Shown one piece after another: positions 56,294 to 64,000 of a stretch of DNA of 64,000 nt. A program made the position numbers and the translations under genes. The DNA comes from Actinophytocola sp036555685 (GTDB lineage Bacteria > Actinomycetota > Actinomycetes > Mycobacteriales > Pseudonocardiaceae). Every line of letters begins with the position of its first letter. Position 1 is the first letter of the stretch. The notes under the pieces were generated by a model. The model saw nothing but the letters and a program-made list of their open reading frames with translations. It made no database searches and was not told the origin of the DNA. The stretch lies in the NCBI RefSeq assembly GCF_036555685.1, contig NZ_DATBKY010000160.1, positions 6,995-70,994 of the forward strand, written 5' to 3'.

Positions 56294-59200
56294 TCAGGCG
56301 AACGCCTTCTCGATGATCTCCCGCTGCTCGACCTCGTGCACCTTGCCCGACCCGGCCGACGGGGCCGACATGACCCGGCGCGACACGCGCGTCAGGCGCG
56401 GGAGCTCACCGAACAGTTCCGGGAGGTGCAGGCCGTAGAACGGCCACCCCCCCTGGTTCGCCGGCTCCTCCTGGACCCAGCGGATGTCGGTGACGTGCGA
56501 GTACCGCTCGAAGATCGCGCCCAGCCGCTTCACGGGCACGGGGTACAGCTGCTCGACGCGCACCAGCGCCACGTCCGTCAGGCCCCGTTTCTCCCGCTCG
56601 GCGGCCAGCTCGTAGTAGAGCTTGCCGTACACGAGCAGCACCTTGCGCACCGCGGCCGGGTCGGTGATCGACGGGTCGTCGAAGATCGAGTTGAAGCGCG
56701 ACTCCTCGGTGAAGTCGGCGACCGAGCTGACCGCGGCCTTGTTGCGCAGCATGGACTTCGGCGTGAACACGACCAGCGGCCGGGCCACGCCGTCCAGCGC
56801 GTGGCGGCGCAGCAGGTGGAAGTAGTTCGCCGGTGTCGACGGCACCGCCACGGTCATCGAGCCCTCGGCGCACAGCTGCAGCCAGCGCTCGATGCGGCCC
56901 GACGTGTGGTCGGGGCCCTGGCCCTCGTGCCCGTGCGGCAGCAGCATCACGACGTCCGAGCGCTGGCCCCACTTGGCCTCGCTGGAGGAGATGTACTCGT
57001 CGATCACCGACTGCGCGCCGTTCACGAAGTCGCCGAACTGCGCCTCCCACAGCACCAGCGCGTCCGGGTTCGCCACCGAGTAGCCGTACTCGAAGCCCAC
57101 CGCCGCGTACTCGGACAGCGCCGAGTCGTAGACCATGAAGCGGCCCTGTGCCGACGCGAGGTTCTGCAGCGGCAGGTACTCCCGGCCGGTCTTGCGGTCG
57201 ATCAGCACCGCGTGGCGCTGGACGAACGTGCCGCGCCGCGAGTCCTGGCCGGAGAGCCGCACGAGGTGGCCCTCCAGAGTCAGCGAGCCGAACGCGAGCA
57301 GCTCCGCGAACGCCCAGTCGATGCTGCCCTCGCGGGCCATCTTCGCGCGGCGCTCGAGCACCGGCTTGACCCGCGGGTGCGGGGAGAACCCGTTGGGCAG
57401 GTCGATGTGCACGTCGGCGATCCGCTGGAGGACCTCGTTGGTGATGGAGGTCGGCAGCTTCGCCGGGACCTGCTGCTCGGACTCGACCGACGGGCTCGGC
57501 GCGGCCGGGTGCTTCTCCAGCTCGCGCACCTCGTTGAAGACGTGCTCGAGCTGGCTGGAGAAGTCCCGCAGCGCCTTCTCGGCCTCGTCGACCGAGATGT
57601 CGCCACGGCCGATCAGAGCCTCGGTGTAGGTCTTCCGGACGCTGCGCTTGGCGTCGATGATGTCGTACATCGCGGGCTGGGTCATCGACGGGTCGTCGCC
57701 CTCGTTGTGCCCGCGCCGCCGGTAGCAGACCATGTCGATCACGACGTCCTTGTTGAACGCCTGGCGGTAGTCCATGGCCAGCTGGGCGACCCAGTAGCAC
57801 GCCTCCGGGTCGTCGCCGTTCACGTGGAACACCGGCGCCTGGATCATCTTCGCCACGTCGGTGGCGTACTGGCTCGACCGCGAGTGCTCCGGCGCGGTCG
57901 TGAAGCCGACCTGGTTGTTGACGATCACGTGCACGGTGCCGCCGGTGCGGTACCCGCGCAGCAGCGCCAGGTTCAGCGTCTCGGCGACCACGCCCTGGCC
58001 GGCGAACGCGGCGTCGCCGTGCATCGCCACCGGCAGCACGGAGAAGCCCGTGCCGCCCTTGTCGAGCAGGTCCTGCTTGGCGCGGACGATGCCCTCCAGC
58101 ACCGGGTCGACGGTCTCCAGGTGCGACGGGTTGGCGGTCAGCGTCACCTTGGTCTCGCCGTCACCGAACATCCGGAAGTACTTGCCCTCGGCGCCGAGGT
58201 GGTACTTCACGTCGCCGGAGCCGTGCGCCTGGCCCGGGTCGAGGTTTCCCTCGAACTCCTGGAAGATCTGCGAGATCGGCTTGCCGACGATGTTGGCCAG
58301 CACGTTCAGCCGGCCGCGGTGCGGCATGCCGATGACGACCTCGTCCAGCTCGTACTCCGCGGCCTTGTCGAGGACCGTGTCGAGCAGCGCGATCACCGAC
58401 TCGCCGCCCTCGAGCGAGAAGCGCTTCTGGCCGACGTACTTGGTCTGCAGGAACGTCTCGAACGCCTCGGCCGCGTTGAGCTTGGACAGGATGTACTTCT
58501 GCACGGCCTGCGGCGGCTTCTCGTGCCGGACCTCGACGCGCTCCTGGATCCAGCGGCGCTCGGAGGGGTCGAGGATGTAGGTGTACTCGACGCCGACCGT
58601 GCGGCAGTAGGAGTCGCGCAGCACGCCGAGCACGTCGCGCAGCTTCATCCGCTCCTTGCCGGCGAAGCCGCCGACCGGGAACTCGCGGTCCAGGTCCCAC
58701 AGCGTCAGGCCGTGGGACAGGATGTCGAGGTCCTCGTGCTTGCGCTGGCGGTAGTTCAGCGGGTCGACGTCGGCCATCAGGTGACCGCGGGTGCGGTAGG
58801 TGTCGATCAGGCCGATGACGCGGGTCGTCTTGTCGATCGCGCCCTCGGGGATGTCCTCGACCCACCGGACCGGCTCGTAGGGCAGCCGGAGCGAGGTGAA
58901 GATGTCGTCGTAGAAGTTGTCCTCGCCGAGCAGCAGCTGGTGCACGCGGCGGAGGAACTCGCCGGACTCCGCACCCTGGATGATGCGGTGGTCGTAGGTC
59001 GAGGTCAGCGTGATGATCTTGCTGACGGCCAGCTCGGTGAGGGTCTTCTCGCTCGTGCCCTGGTACTGGGCCGGGTACTCCATCGCGCCGACGCCGATGA
59101 TCGCGCCCTGGCCGGGTGGGAACCGCGGCATCGAGTGGTTGGTGCCGATCGTGCCGGGGTTGGTCAGCGAGATCGTGGTGCCGGCGAAGTCGTCGGTGGT

Positions 59201-60058
59201 CAGCGCGTTGTTGCGGGCCTTGCGGATCATCTCCTCGTAGGCCTGCCAGAAGCGCGTGAACGACATGCCCTCGCAGTGCTTGATCGATGCGACCACGAGG
59301 TTCCGCTGACCGTCCTTGCCGGGCAGGTCGATCGCGAGGCCGAGGTTGACGTGCTCCGGGGTGCCGATTCCGGGCTTGCCGTTGACCTCGTTGTAGAAGC
59401 GGTTCATGTTCGGGTAGTCCGCGAGCGCCCGGATGATCGCGTACCCGATCAGGTGAGTGAACGACACCTTGCCGCCGCGCGTGCGGCGCAGGTGGTTGTT
59501 GATCACGATGCGGTTGTCGAAGAGCAGCTTCGCCGGCACGGCCCGCACGCTGGTCGCCGTCGGGATGGTCAGCGAGGCGTCCATGTTCTTGGCGATCACG
59601 GCCGCGGCGCCGCGCAGCGGCTTGACCTCTTCGTCGGTCTTCTTCCCGGGCTCGGCCTTCGGTTCCGGCTTGGCCGCCGGCCTCGCGTCGGTCTTCGCGG
59701 TCTCGGACTTCGCCGGTGTCCTCGGCTGGGCCGGCTGGGTCCTCGGTGCGGCGTTGGCCTCCTGCTTCGGGGTGGCCGGCTTCGCCGGGGCCTGCTTGGC
59801 GGACGGCTGGCCGTTGTTGGAGGTGTCCTTGCTGGTGGTGCCCTGCGGCTTGGCTGTGGGCTTCGCCACGGTGTCCGTCTTCGCCTTGCTCTGGGCCTGC
59901 GTCGCGACTCGCTGTGTGGGCTTGTAGTCCGCGAAGAAGTCGTGCCACGCGGAGTCGACGGACGACGGGTCGGCGAGGAACTGCTCGTACATCTCCTCGA
60001 CGAGCCACTCATTCGGGCCGAACTGGGACGCAGGGCTGCTGCTGGACACGGCAGGCAC
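56294..60058 (-). CDS. kgd: Multifunctional 2-oxoglutarate decarboxylase/dehydrogenase E1-E2
   Basis: 1254 residues from GTG 60058. Residues 1-~40 (SQFGPNEWLVEEMYEQFLADPSS) match the E1o N-terminal segment; a Lys/Ala/Pro-rich linker (~45-130) leads to an E2-type acyltransferase domain (~135-370) with TSTYDHRIIQGAESGEFL. The ThDP-dependent E1 part follows: GMPHRGRLNVLANI, HGDAAFAGQGVVAETLN with GDAAF, and the transketolase-like C-terminal half (EYGYSVANPDALVLWEAQFGDF). In actinobacteria this one chain partners a lipoyl E2/E3 and may also decarboxylate or carboligate 2-oxoglutarate. There is no E2 gene nearby. Confidence 0.97.
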   Translation of the reverse strand: MPAVSSSSPASQFGPNEWLVEEMYEQFLADPSSVDSAWHDFFADYKPTQRVATQAQSKAKTDTVAKPTAKPQGTTSKDTSNNGQPSAKQAPAKPATPKQEANAAPRTQPAQPRTPAKSETAKTDARPAAKPEPKAEPGKKTDEEVKPLRGAAAVIAKNMDASLTIPTATSVRAVPAKLLFDNRIVINNHLRRTRGGKVSFTHLIGYAIIRALADYPNMNRFYNEVNGKPGIGTPEHVNLGLAIDLPGKDGQRNLVVASIKHCEGMSFTRFWQAYEEMIRKARNNALTTDDFAGTTISLTNPGTIGTNHSMPRFPPGQGAIIGVGAMEYPAQYQGTSEKTLTELAVSKIITLTSTYDHRIIQGAESGEFLRRVHQLLLGEDNFYDDIFTSLRLPYEPVRWVEDIPEGAIDKTTRVIGLIDTYRTRGHLMADVDPLNYRQRKHEDLDILSHGLTLWDLDREFPVGGFAGKERMKLRDVLGVLRDSYCRTVGVEYTYILDPSERRWIQERVEVRHEKPPQAVQKYILSKLNAAEAFETFLQTKYVGQKRFSLEGGESVIALLDTVLDKAAEYELDEVVIGMPHRGRLNVLANIVGKPISQIFQEFEGNLDPGQAHGSGDVKYHLGAEGKYFRMFGDGETKVTLTANPSHLETVDPVLEGIVRAKQDLLDKGGTGFSVLPVAMHGDAAFAGQGVVAETLNLALLRGYRTGGTVHVIVNNQVGFTTAPEHSRSSQYATDVAKMIQAPVFHVNGDDPEACYWVAQLAMDYRQAFNKDVVIDMVCYRRRGHNEGDDPSMTQPAMYDIIDAKRSVRKTYTEALIGRGDISVDEAEKALRDFSSQLEHVFNEVRELEKHPAAPSPSVESEQQVPAKLPTSITNEVLQRIADVHIDLPNGFSPHPRVKPVLERRAKMAREGSIDWAFAELLAFGSLTLEGHLVRLSGQDSRRGTFVQRHAVLIDRKTGREYLPLQNLASAQGRFMVYDSALSEYAAVGFEYGYSVANPDALVLWEAQFGDFVNGAQSVIDEYISSSEAKWGQRSDVVMLLPHGHEGQGPDHTSGRIERWLQLCAEGSMTVAVPSTPANYFHLLRRHALDGVARPLVVFTPKSMLRNKAAVSSVADFTEESRFNSIFDDPSITDPAAVRKVLLVYGKLYYELAAEREKRGLTDVALVRVEQLYPVPVKRLGAIFERYSHVTDIRWVQEEPANQGGWPFYGLHLPELFGELPRLTRVSRRVMSAPSAGSGKVHEVEQREIIEKAFA

Positions 60059-60463
60059 TCGCCTCTATCTATCTCGATCTGTTTCTGAAAGCTGCATGTT
60101 CAGGCTAGTCCTCCGGTCGAGCCGGGTGTGTCCGACTCAACCTGGTGGCGTGCCAGGTCACAGGGCTGATCGACACCATCCTGAGAACCGCCCCCGATGA
60201 CCATTGGCCAGGACCACGCACCGCCATAGACCGTACCCGCCCCCGGTCCAGACCACGCGGGCGGACGAGTAATGGTTTACAAGGTGGAAGCATCCGTTCC
60301 CGACGGCGTGCCGCGGTGTGGAGACGGATGCCGTTGTCTGTCCACTCGCGCGTGGCCGGCGTGGTGCGAGGGCTCGACGGCTCGCTCCGGCTCACCGCGG
60401 GCCACGCTCGCCCGAGCGGCGCCGGTTGCCGCTGTGTGGGGCGACCGCCGCCGCGGCCCGCTG
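60059..60463. other. 405-bp upstream region of kgd
   Basis: No convincing gene: the plus-strand frames here are Arg/Pro-rich shadows. It must contain the kgd promoter (the less GC-rich 60065-60215 is the best candidate) and the 3' end of the ABC exporter transcript. I see no strong hairpin or repeat. Confidence 0.5.
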
Positions 60464-63400
60464 TCAGTTGGCTGCCGGGACCGAGCCCGCTTCCGACACC
60501 GGGATCTCGGTGGTGCCGTGCTGCCATAAGGCCGCGTAGTGGCCGTTCGCTGCCAGGAGCTCCTCGTGGGTGCCCTCCTCCACGATGCGGCCGCCGTCGA
60601 GGACCACGATGCGGTCGGCCCGGGCGGCGGTGGCCAGGCGGTGTGCCACGACGAAGGTGGTGCGCGGGCGGGACAGGCGTTCGCTTGCGGCGAGGACCAC
60701 GGCCTCCGTCGCGGGGTCCAGGGCCGCGGTGGCCTCGTCCAGCAGCAGGACGTCCGGATGCACAAGCTCGGCCCTCGCCAGGGCGACCAGCTGCCGCTGG
60801 CCGGCCGACAGGCCCTGGCCGCGCTCGCCCACCTGGTGGCGGAAGCCGTCCTGCAGGTCGGCCACCATCGGGATGGCCCCCACCGACCGGACGGCCGACT
60901 CCACCTCCGCGCGGCTCGCGTCGCCGTCCGGTGTGGCGCCGTTCGCGCGGCCGTTGTGGTGGCCGTATGCCACGTTGCTCGCCACGTCCCCCGTGAACAG
61001 GTGGGCCTCCTGTGGCACGACACCGAGCCGCTGGCGGTACGCGGACGGGTCGTACTCACGGAGGTCCACGCCGTCCACCCGGACCGCGCCCGAGGTGGGG
61101 TCGTAGAAGCGGGCGATCAGCTTGACCACGGTCGACTTGCCGGCGCCGGTCGGGCCCACCAGGGCCACCGTCTCGCCCGGCGACACCCGCAGCGTGATGT
61201 CATCCAGCGCGGGTCGGTCGGTGCCGGGGTACCGGAACGTCACGTCGACCAGCTCCACCGAACCGGACAGCTTCGGGGGGACCGGCCGCGGGTCGGCCGG
61301 CGGCTCGATCGACGTCGGCGTGCGGAGGAGGTCCGCGATCCGGTGCAGGCCCACCCGTGCCTGCTGGTAGCCGTCGAACACGCCGGACAGCTGCTGCACC
61401 GGCGCGAAGAACAGGTTCAGGTAGAGCATGAACGCGAGCAGCACGCCCGGCGTCAGCGAGCCGTCCGCCACCCGGACCGCGCCGACCGCCAGTACCGCCG
61501 CCTGCGCGATGCCCGCCAGCAGCGCCACGAACGGGAAGTACGTCGCCACGTACCGCTGGGCGCGCAGCCGCGTGCGCCGGTAGGTGTCGCTGCGCTCGGC
61601 GAACTCCCGGGCCGAGTACTCCTCGCGGGTGAACGCCTGCGCGATCCGCAGCCCGGACACGTTCTCCTGCATGTCCGCGTTGACCGCGCTGACCTGCTCG
61701 CGCGCCTGCGTGTACGCCACGGTGGACAGTCGCTGGAAGATGATCGTCGCGACGAGCAGGGCAGGCAGCACCGCGAGCGCGACCATGGCCAGGCCGAGGT
61801 CGGTGACCAGCAGCGCCACGGTGATCGTGACGATGGTCAGCAGGCTTGCCAGCGCGCTCACCAGGCCCGTCTGCAGGAACGTGGACAGCGCGTCGACGTC
61901 CGTGGTCATCCGGGTCATGATCCGTCCGGCCATCTCGCGCTCGAAGTAGTCCAGCCCGAGCCGCTGCAGGTGGGCATAGCTACGCACCCGCAGCAGGTAC
62001 AGCAGCCGCTCGCCGACCCGCGTGGTCAGCACCGTCGTGAGCGCGGTCTCCGCGAACAGGAGCACGACCAGCACCGCCGCGATCCCCGTGACCACCCACA
62101 ACGCGGTGGCGTTGCCCGTGAGCACGCCCTTGTCCACGCCCGCGCGGACCAGCGAGGGCTGTGCCATCGCCAGCACCGCGTCCAGGATCACCAGCGACGC
62201 GACCAGCACGAGCATCCACCGCACCGGCCGCAGCAGCCGGCGCAGCCGGAAGCCCGGGTCGGGCGCGGTCGGGTCCTCGCCGTCGAGCTGCGGCCGCTCC
62301 GTGGCCGGTGGCAGCGCCGCCACCCGGTCGAGCAGCTCCGGCGTCGGCGGCACCCCGGTCAGCGCGCCGGCCATGCCACCGGCCGCCCGCCCGCCGATAC
62401 CGCCACCGGGACCGCTGCCGCCGCCACGCGGGGCGCCGATCGTGACCGTCGGCTTCCCCACGGTCTGGGCCTCCGGCGCCTCGTCCGGCCACAGCGCGGG
62501 CGTCCAGCCCTCGGCCCCCGGCGCCAGGTCCGCGGCCGCGTGCGCGGTCGGGTCCTCGATCGCCTCGCCCGGGCCGGCCAGCAGCGCCCGGTACAGCTCG
62601 CAGCGCTCGGTCAGCTCCTCGTGCGTGCCGATGTCGACCACGTGCCCGCGATCCAGCACCGCGATCCGGTCGGCCAGCGCGAGCGTCGACCGCCGGTGCG
62701 CGATCAGCAGCGTCGTGCGGTCGCGGGTGACGGCTCGCAGCGTGTCGTGGATGGCGGCCTCGGTGGCGGTGTCCACGGCGGACGTCGCGTCGTCGAGCAC
62801 CAGCACCCGCGGGTCCGACAGCAGCGCCCGGGCGAGCGCGACGCGCTGGCGCTGGCCACCCGACAACGTCAGCCCGCGCTCGCCGACGACCGTGTCGTAG
62901 CCCTCCGGCAGCGCCGCGATGAACCCGTCCGCCTGCGCGGCCCGGGCCGCCGCCCGCACCTCCTCGCCGGTCGCGTCCGGGCGGCCGTAGGCGATGTTGG
63001 CCCGCACCGTGTCGGAGAACAGGAACGCTTCCTCGAACACCACCCCGACCGTGCGGCGCAGCGACGCCAGCCGGAGCTCGCGGATGTCCACCCCGGCCAC
63101 CGTGATCGCGCCCTCGTGCACGTCGTAGAACCGGGGTAGGAGCAGCGACACCGTCGACTTCCCCGAGCCGGCCGGGCCGACCAGCGCCAGCGTCTCGCCC
63201 GGGCGGACGGCGAGCGAGATCCCGTCGAGCACCGGCTCGCTGCGCGTGTACCCGAACCGGACGTCGTCGAGCCGGACCTCGACCGGGCCGGCCGGCACGT
63301 GGACCGCGTCGGGCGCGTCGGTGACCGTGGGGTTCGAGTCGATCAGCTCGTACACCCGCTCCACGCCCGCCCTGGCGAGCTGGACGTTGACCAGCAGGCC

Positions 63401-64000
63401 GGCCAGCAGCCGGGTGGGGCCGACCAGGTTGGCCACGTAGCTGGCGAACGCGAGGAACGTGCCCAGCGTGACCTGGCCGTTCATCGCCATGAAGCCGCCG
63501 AGCGCGAGCACCGCGACCTGCCCGGCGCCCGGCATGGCGACGAGCGTGGCGGCCGGGCGGGCGGTGAGCCGGGCCGTGCGCATGCGCTCGCCGAACAGCC
63601 GGCGCGCGGCGCGGTCGAGCCGCCCGGTCTCGCGTGACTCCTGGCCGAACCCCTTCACGACGCGCACGCCGGTGACGGTCTCCTCGACGTGCTGGGCGAG
63701 GTCGGCGGCGCGCTGCTGGGCCGACCACGAGGCCGGGAACAGCACGCGCCTGCTGCGCACGGCGACGTAGGCCACGATCGGCGTGACCACGAACGCGATC
63801 AAGGTCAGCAGCGGTGAGAGCCACAGCATCGCGGCGAGCGCGGCGATCGCGAACACGACCGTGCCGACCGAGAGCGGGACCATCATCAGCAGGCCCTGCA
63901 CGAGCTGCAGGTCGGTGATCGAACGGGACACGACCTGGCCCGTGCGCAACGCGTCCTGCTTCGCGCCGTCGAGGCGCTGCACCGCGCCGAACACCTGCTG
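60464..64000 (-). CDS. Fused full-length ABC exporter (TMD-NBD-TMD-NBD), N-terminus outside window
   Basis: At least 1178 codons; the frame is open at the right edge, so the first membrane segments are missing. Order: end of TMD1, NBD1 (Walker A GPAGSGKST, LSGGQRQR, Walker B VLVLDDATSAVD), a Gly/Pro-rich linker, TMD2 (MLVLVASLVILDAVLAMAQPSLV and five more segments), NBD2 (GPTGAGKST, LSAGQRQL, LLLDEATAALD). The Walker B Glu is replaced by Asp in NBD1, and the NBD2 signature is LSAGQ, so one ATP site is degenerate, as in heterodimeric type-IV exporters such as TM287/288. The fused form is multidrug/lipid-exporter-like; substrate unknown. No paired half-transporter is needed. Confidence 0.92.
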   Translation of the reverse strand, partial: QQVFGAVQRLDGAKQDALRTGQVVSRSITDLQLVQGLLMMVPLSVGTVVFAIAALAAMLWLSPLLTLIAFVVTPIVAYVAVRSRRVLFPASWSAQQRAADLAQHVEETVTGVRVVKGFGQESRETGRLDRAARRLFGERMRTARLTARPAATLVAMPGAGQVAVLALGGFMAMNGQVTLGTFLAFASYVANLVGPTRLLAGLLVNVQLARAGVERVYELIDSNPTVTDAPDAVHVPAGPVEVRLDDVRFGYTRSEPVLDGISLAVRPGETLALVGPAGSGKSTVSLLLPRFYDVHEGAITVAGVDIRELRLASLRRTVGVVFEEAFLFSDTVRANIAYGRPDATGEEVRAAARAAQADGFIAALPEGYDTVVGERGLTLSGGQRQRVALARALLSDPRVLVLDDATSAVDTATEAAIHDTLRAVTRDRTTLLIAHRRSTLALADRIAVLDRGHVVDIGTHEELTERCELYRALLAGPGEAIEDPTAHAAADLAPGAEGWTPALWPDEAPEAQTVGKPTVTIGAPRGGGSGPGGGIGGRAAGGMAGALTGVPPTPELLDRVAALPPATERPQLDGEDPTAPDPGFRLRRLLRPVRWMLVLVASLVILDAVLAMAQPSLVRAGVDKGVLTGNATALWVVTGIAAVLVVLLFAETALTTVLTTRVGERLLYLLRVRSYAHLQRLGLDYFEREMAGRIMTRMTTDVDALSTFLQTGLVSALASLLTIVTITVALLVTDLGLAMVALAVLPALLVATIIFQRLSTVAYTQAREQVSAVNADMQENVSGLRIAQAFTREEYSAREFAERSDTYRRTRLRAQRYVATYFPFVALLAGIAQAAVLAVGAVRVADGSLTPGVLLAFMLYLNLFFAPVQQLSGVFDGYQQARVGLHRIADLLRTPTSIEPPADPRPVPPKLSGSVELVDVTFRYPGTDRPALDDITLRVSPGETVALVGPTGAGKSTVVKLIARFYDPTSGAVRVDGVDLREYDPSAYRQRLGVVPQEAHLFTGDVASNVAYGHHNGRANGATPDGDASRAEVESAVRSVGAIPMVADLQDGFRHQVGERGQGLSAGQRQLVALARAELVHPDVLLLDEATAALDPATEAVVLAASERLSRPRTTFVVAHRLATAARADRIVVLDGGRIVEEGTHEELLAANGHYAALWQHGTTEIPVSEAGSVPAAN

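Noticed and set aside
56090..60088. A 1332-codon plus-strand open frame opposite kgd
   Set aside because: It mirrors the kgd coding frame, is dominated by Val/Leu/Arg/Asp/His shadow composition, and kgd is unmistakable on the other strand.

Overview
The window is high-GC actinobacterial chromosome, most likely from the family Pseudonocardiaceae or a close relative. The gene order of the left 26 kb follows the mycobacterial block from lpqB to whiB1: lpqB, comF, hpf, secA1, an Rv3235-like gene, then rsgA/aroA, the SRAP gene, sigR(sigH)/rsrA, pdtaS, whiB1 and a diacylglycerol-kinase-like gene. Mycothiol-type redox control (SigR/RsrA), WhiB1, a multifunctional Kgd, DUF6104, DUF3224 and nickel superoxide dismutase with its SodX protease all fit a filamentous actinomycete. 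I saw no rRNA, tRNA, CRISPR array, prophage or transposase.

Layout. 1-13 kb: envelope, ribosome hibernation and secretion genes (lpqB end, comF, hpf, secA), a TrmH methyltransferase, a divergent quinone oxidoreductase/TetR pair with its operator, and pruA. 12-18 kb: an ECF sigma factor coupled to a membrane LCP-like protein, a large secreted subtilisin and an LppX/LprG-type lipoprotein. 18-27 kb: rsgA/aroA, SRAP, the SigR regulon core with a clear autoregulatory promoter, PdtaS, WhiB1, a lipid kinase and a secreted trypsin-like protease. 27-34 kb: small secreted protein, GNAT, histidine phosphatase, a small-protein/MerR/YnfA operon, and sodN/sodX. 34-44 kb: malic enzyme, a PAS-GGDEF-EAL protein, a second-type methionyl-tRNA synthetase behind a Met-containing leader peptide, and an OpuC-type osmoprotectant ABC operon. 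44-52 kb: a histidine-utilisation operon (IclR regulator, hutH, hutU, an M20 amidohydrolase, hutF, hutI). 52-64 kb: a glycogen-debranching-like enzyme, an aldo/keto reductase, DUF6104, kgd and a fused ABC exporter running off the right edge.

The most unusual signals are small. Three copies of a 46-bp sequence element (two at 41/46 identity, the third at 37/46 to one of them) plus a separate 30-32-bp tandem repeat sit exactly at operon junctions. Three of the four inserts carry an open reading frame whose stop overlaps the next start, so translational coupling looks preserved; in the fourth, the insert itself appears to supply the hutU start codon and first residues. A second candidate system is the leader peptide before the methionyl-tRNA synthetase: two adjacent Met codons abut the first of four mutually complementary 6-nt segments, an attenuator-like layout. 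Also notable are an LCP-like protein that looks like an anti-sigma factor and lacks the usual LCP arginine, and a hut operon in which an M20 hydrolase stands where HutG would be expected.
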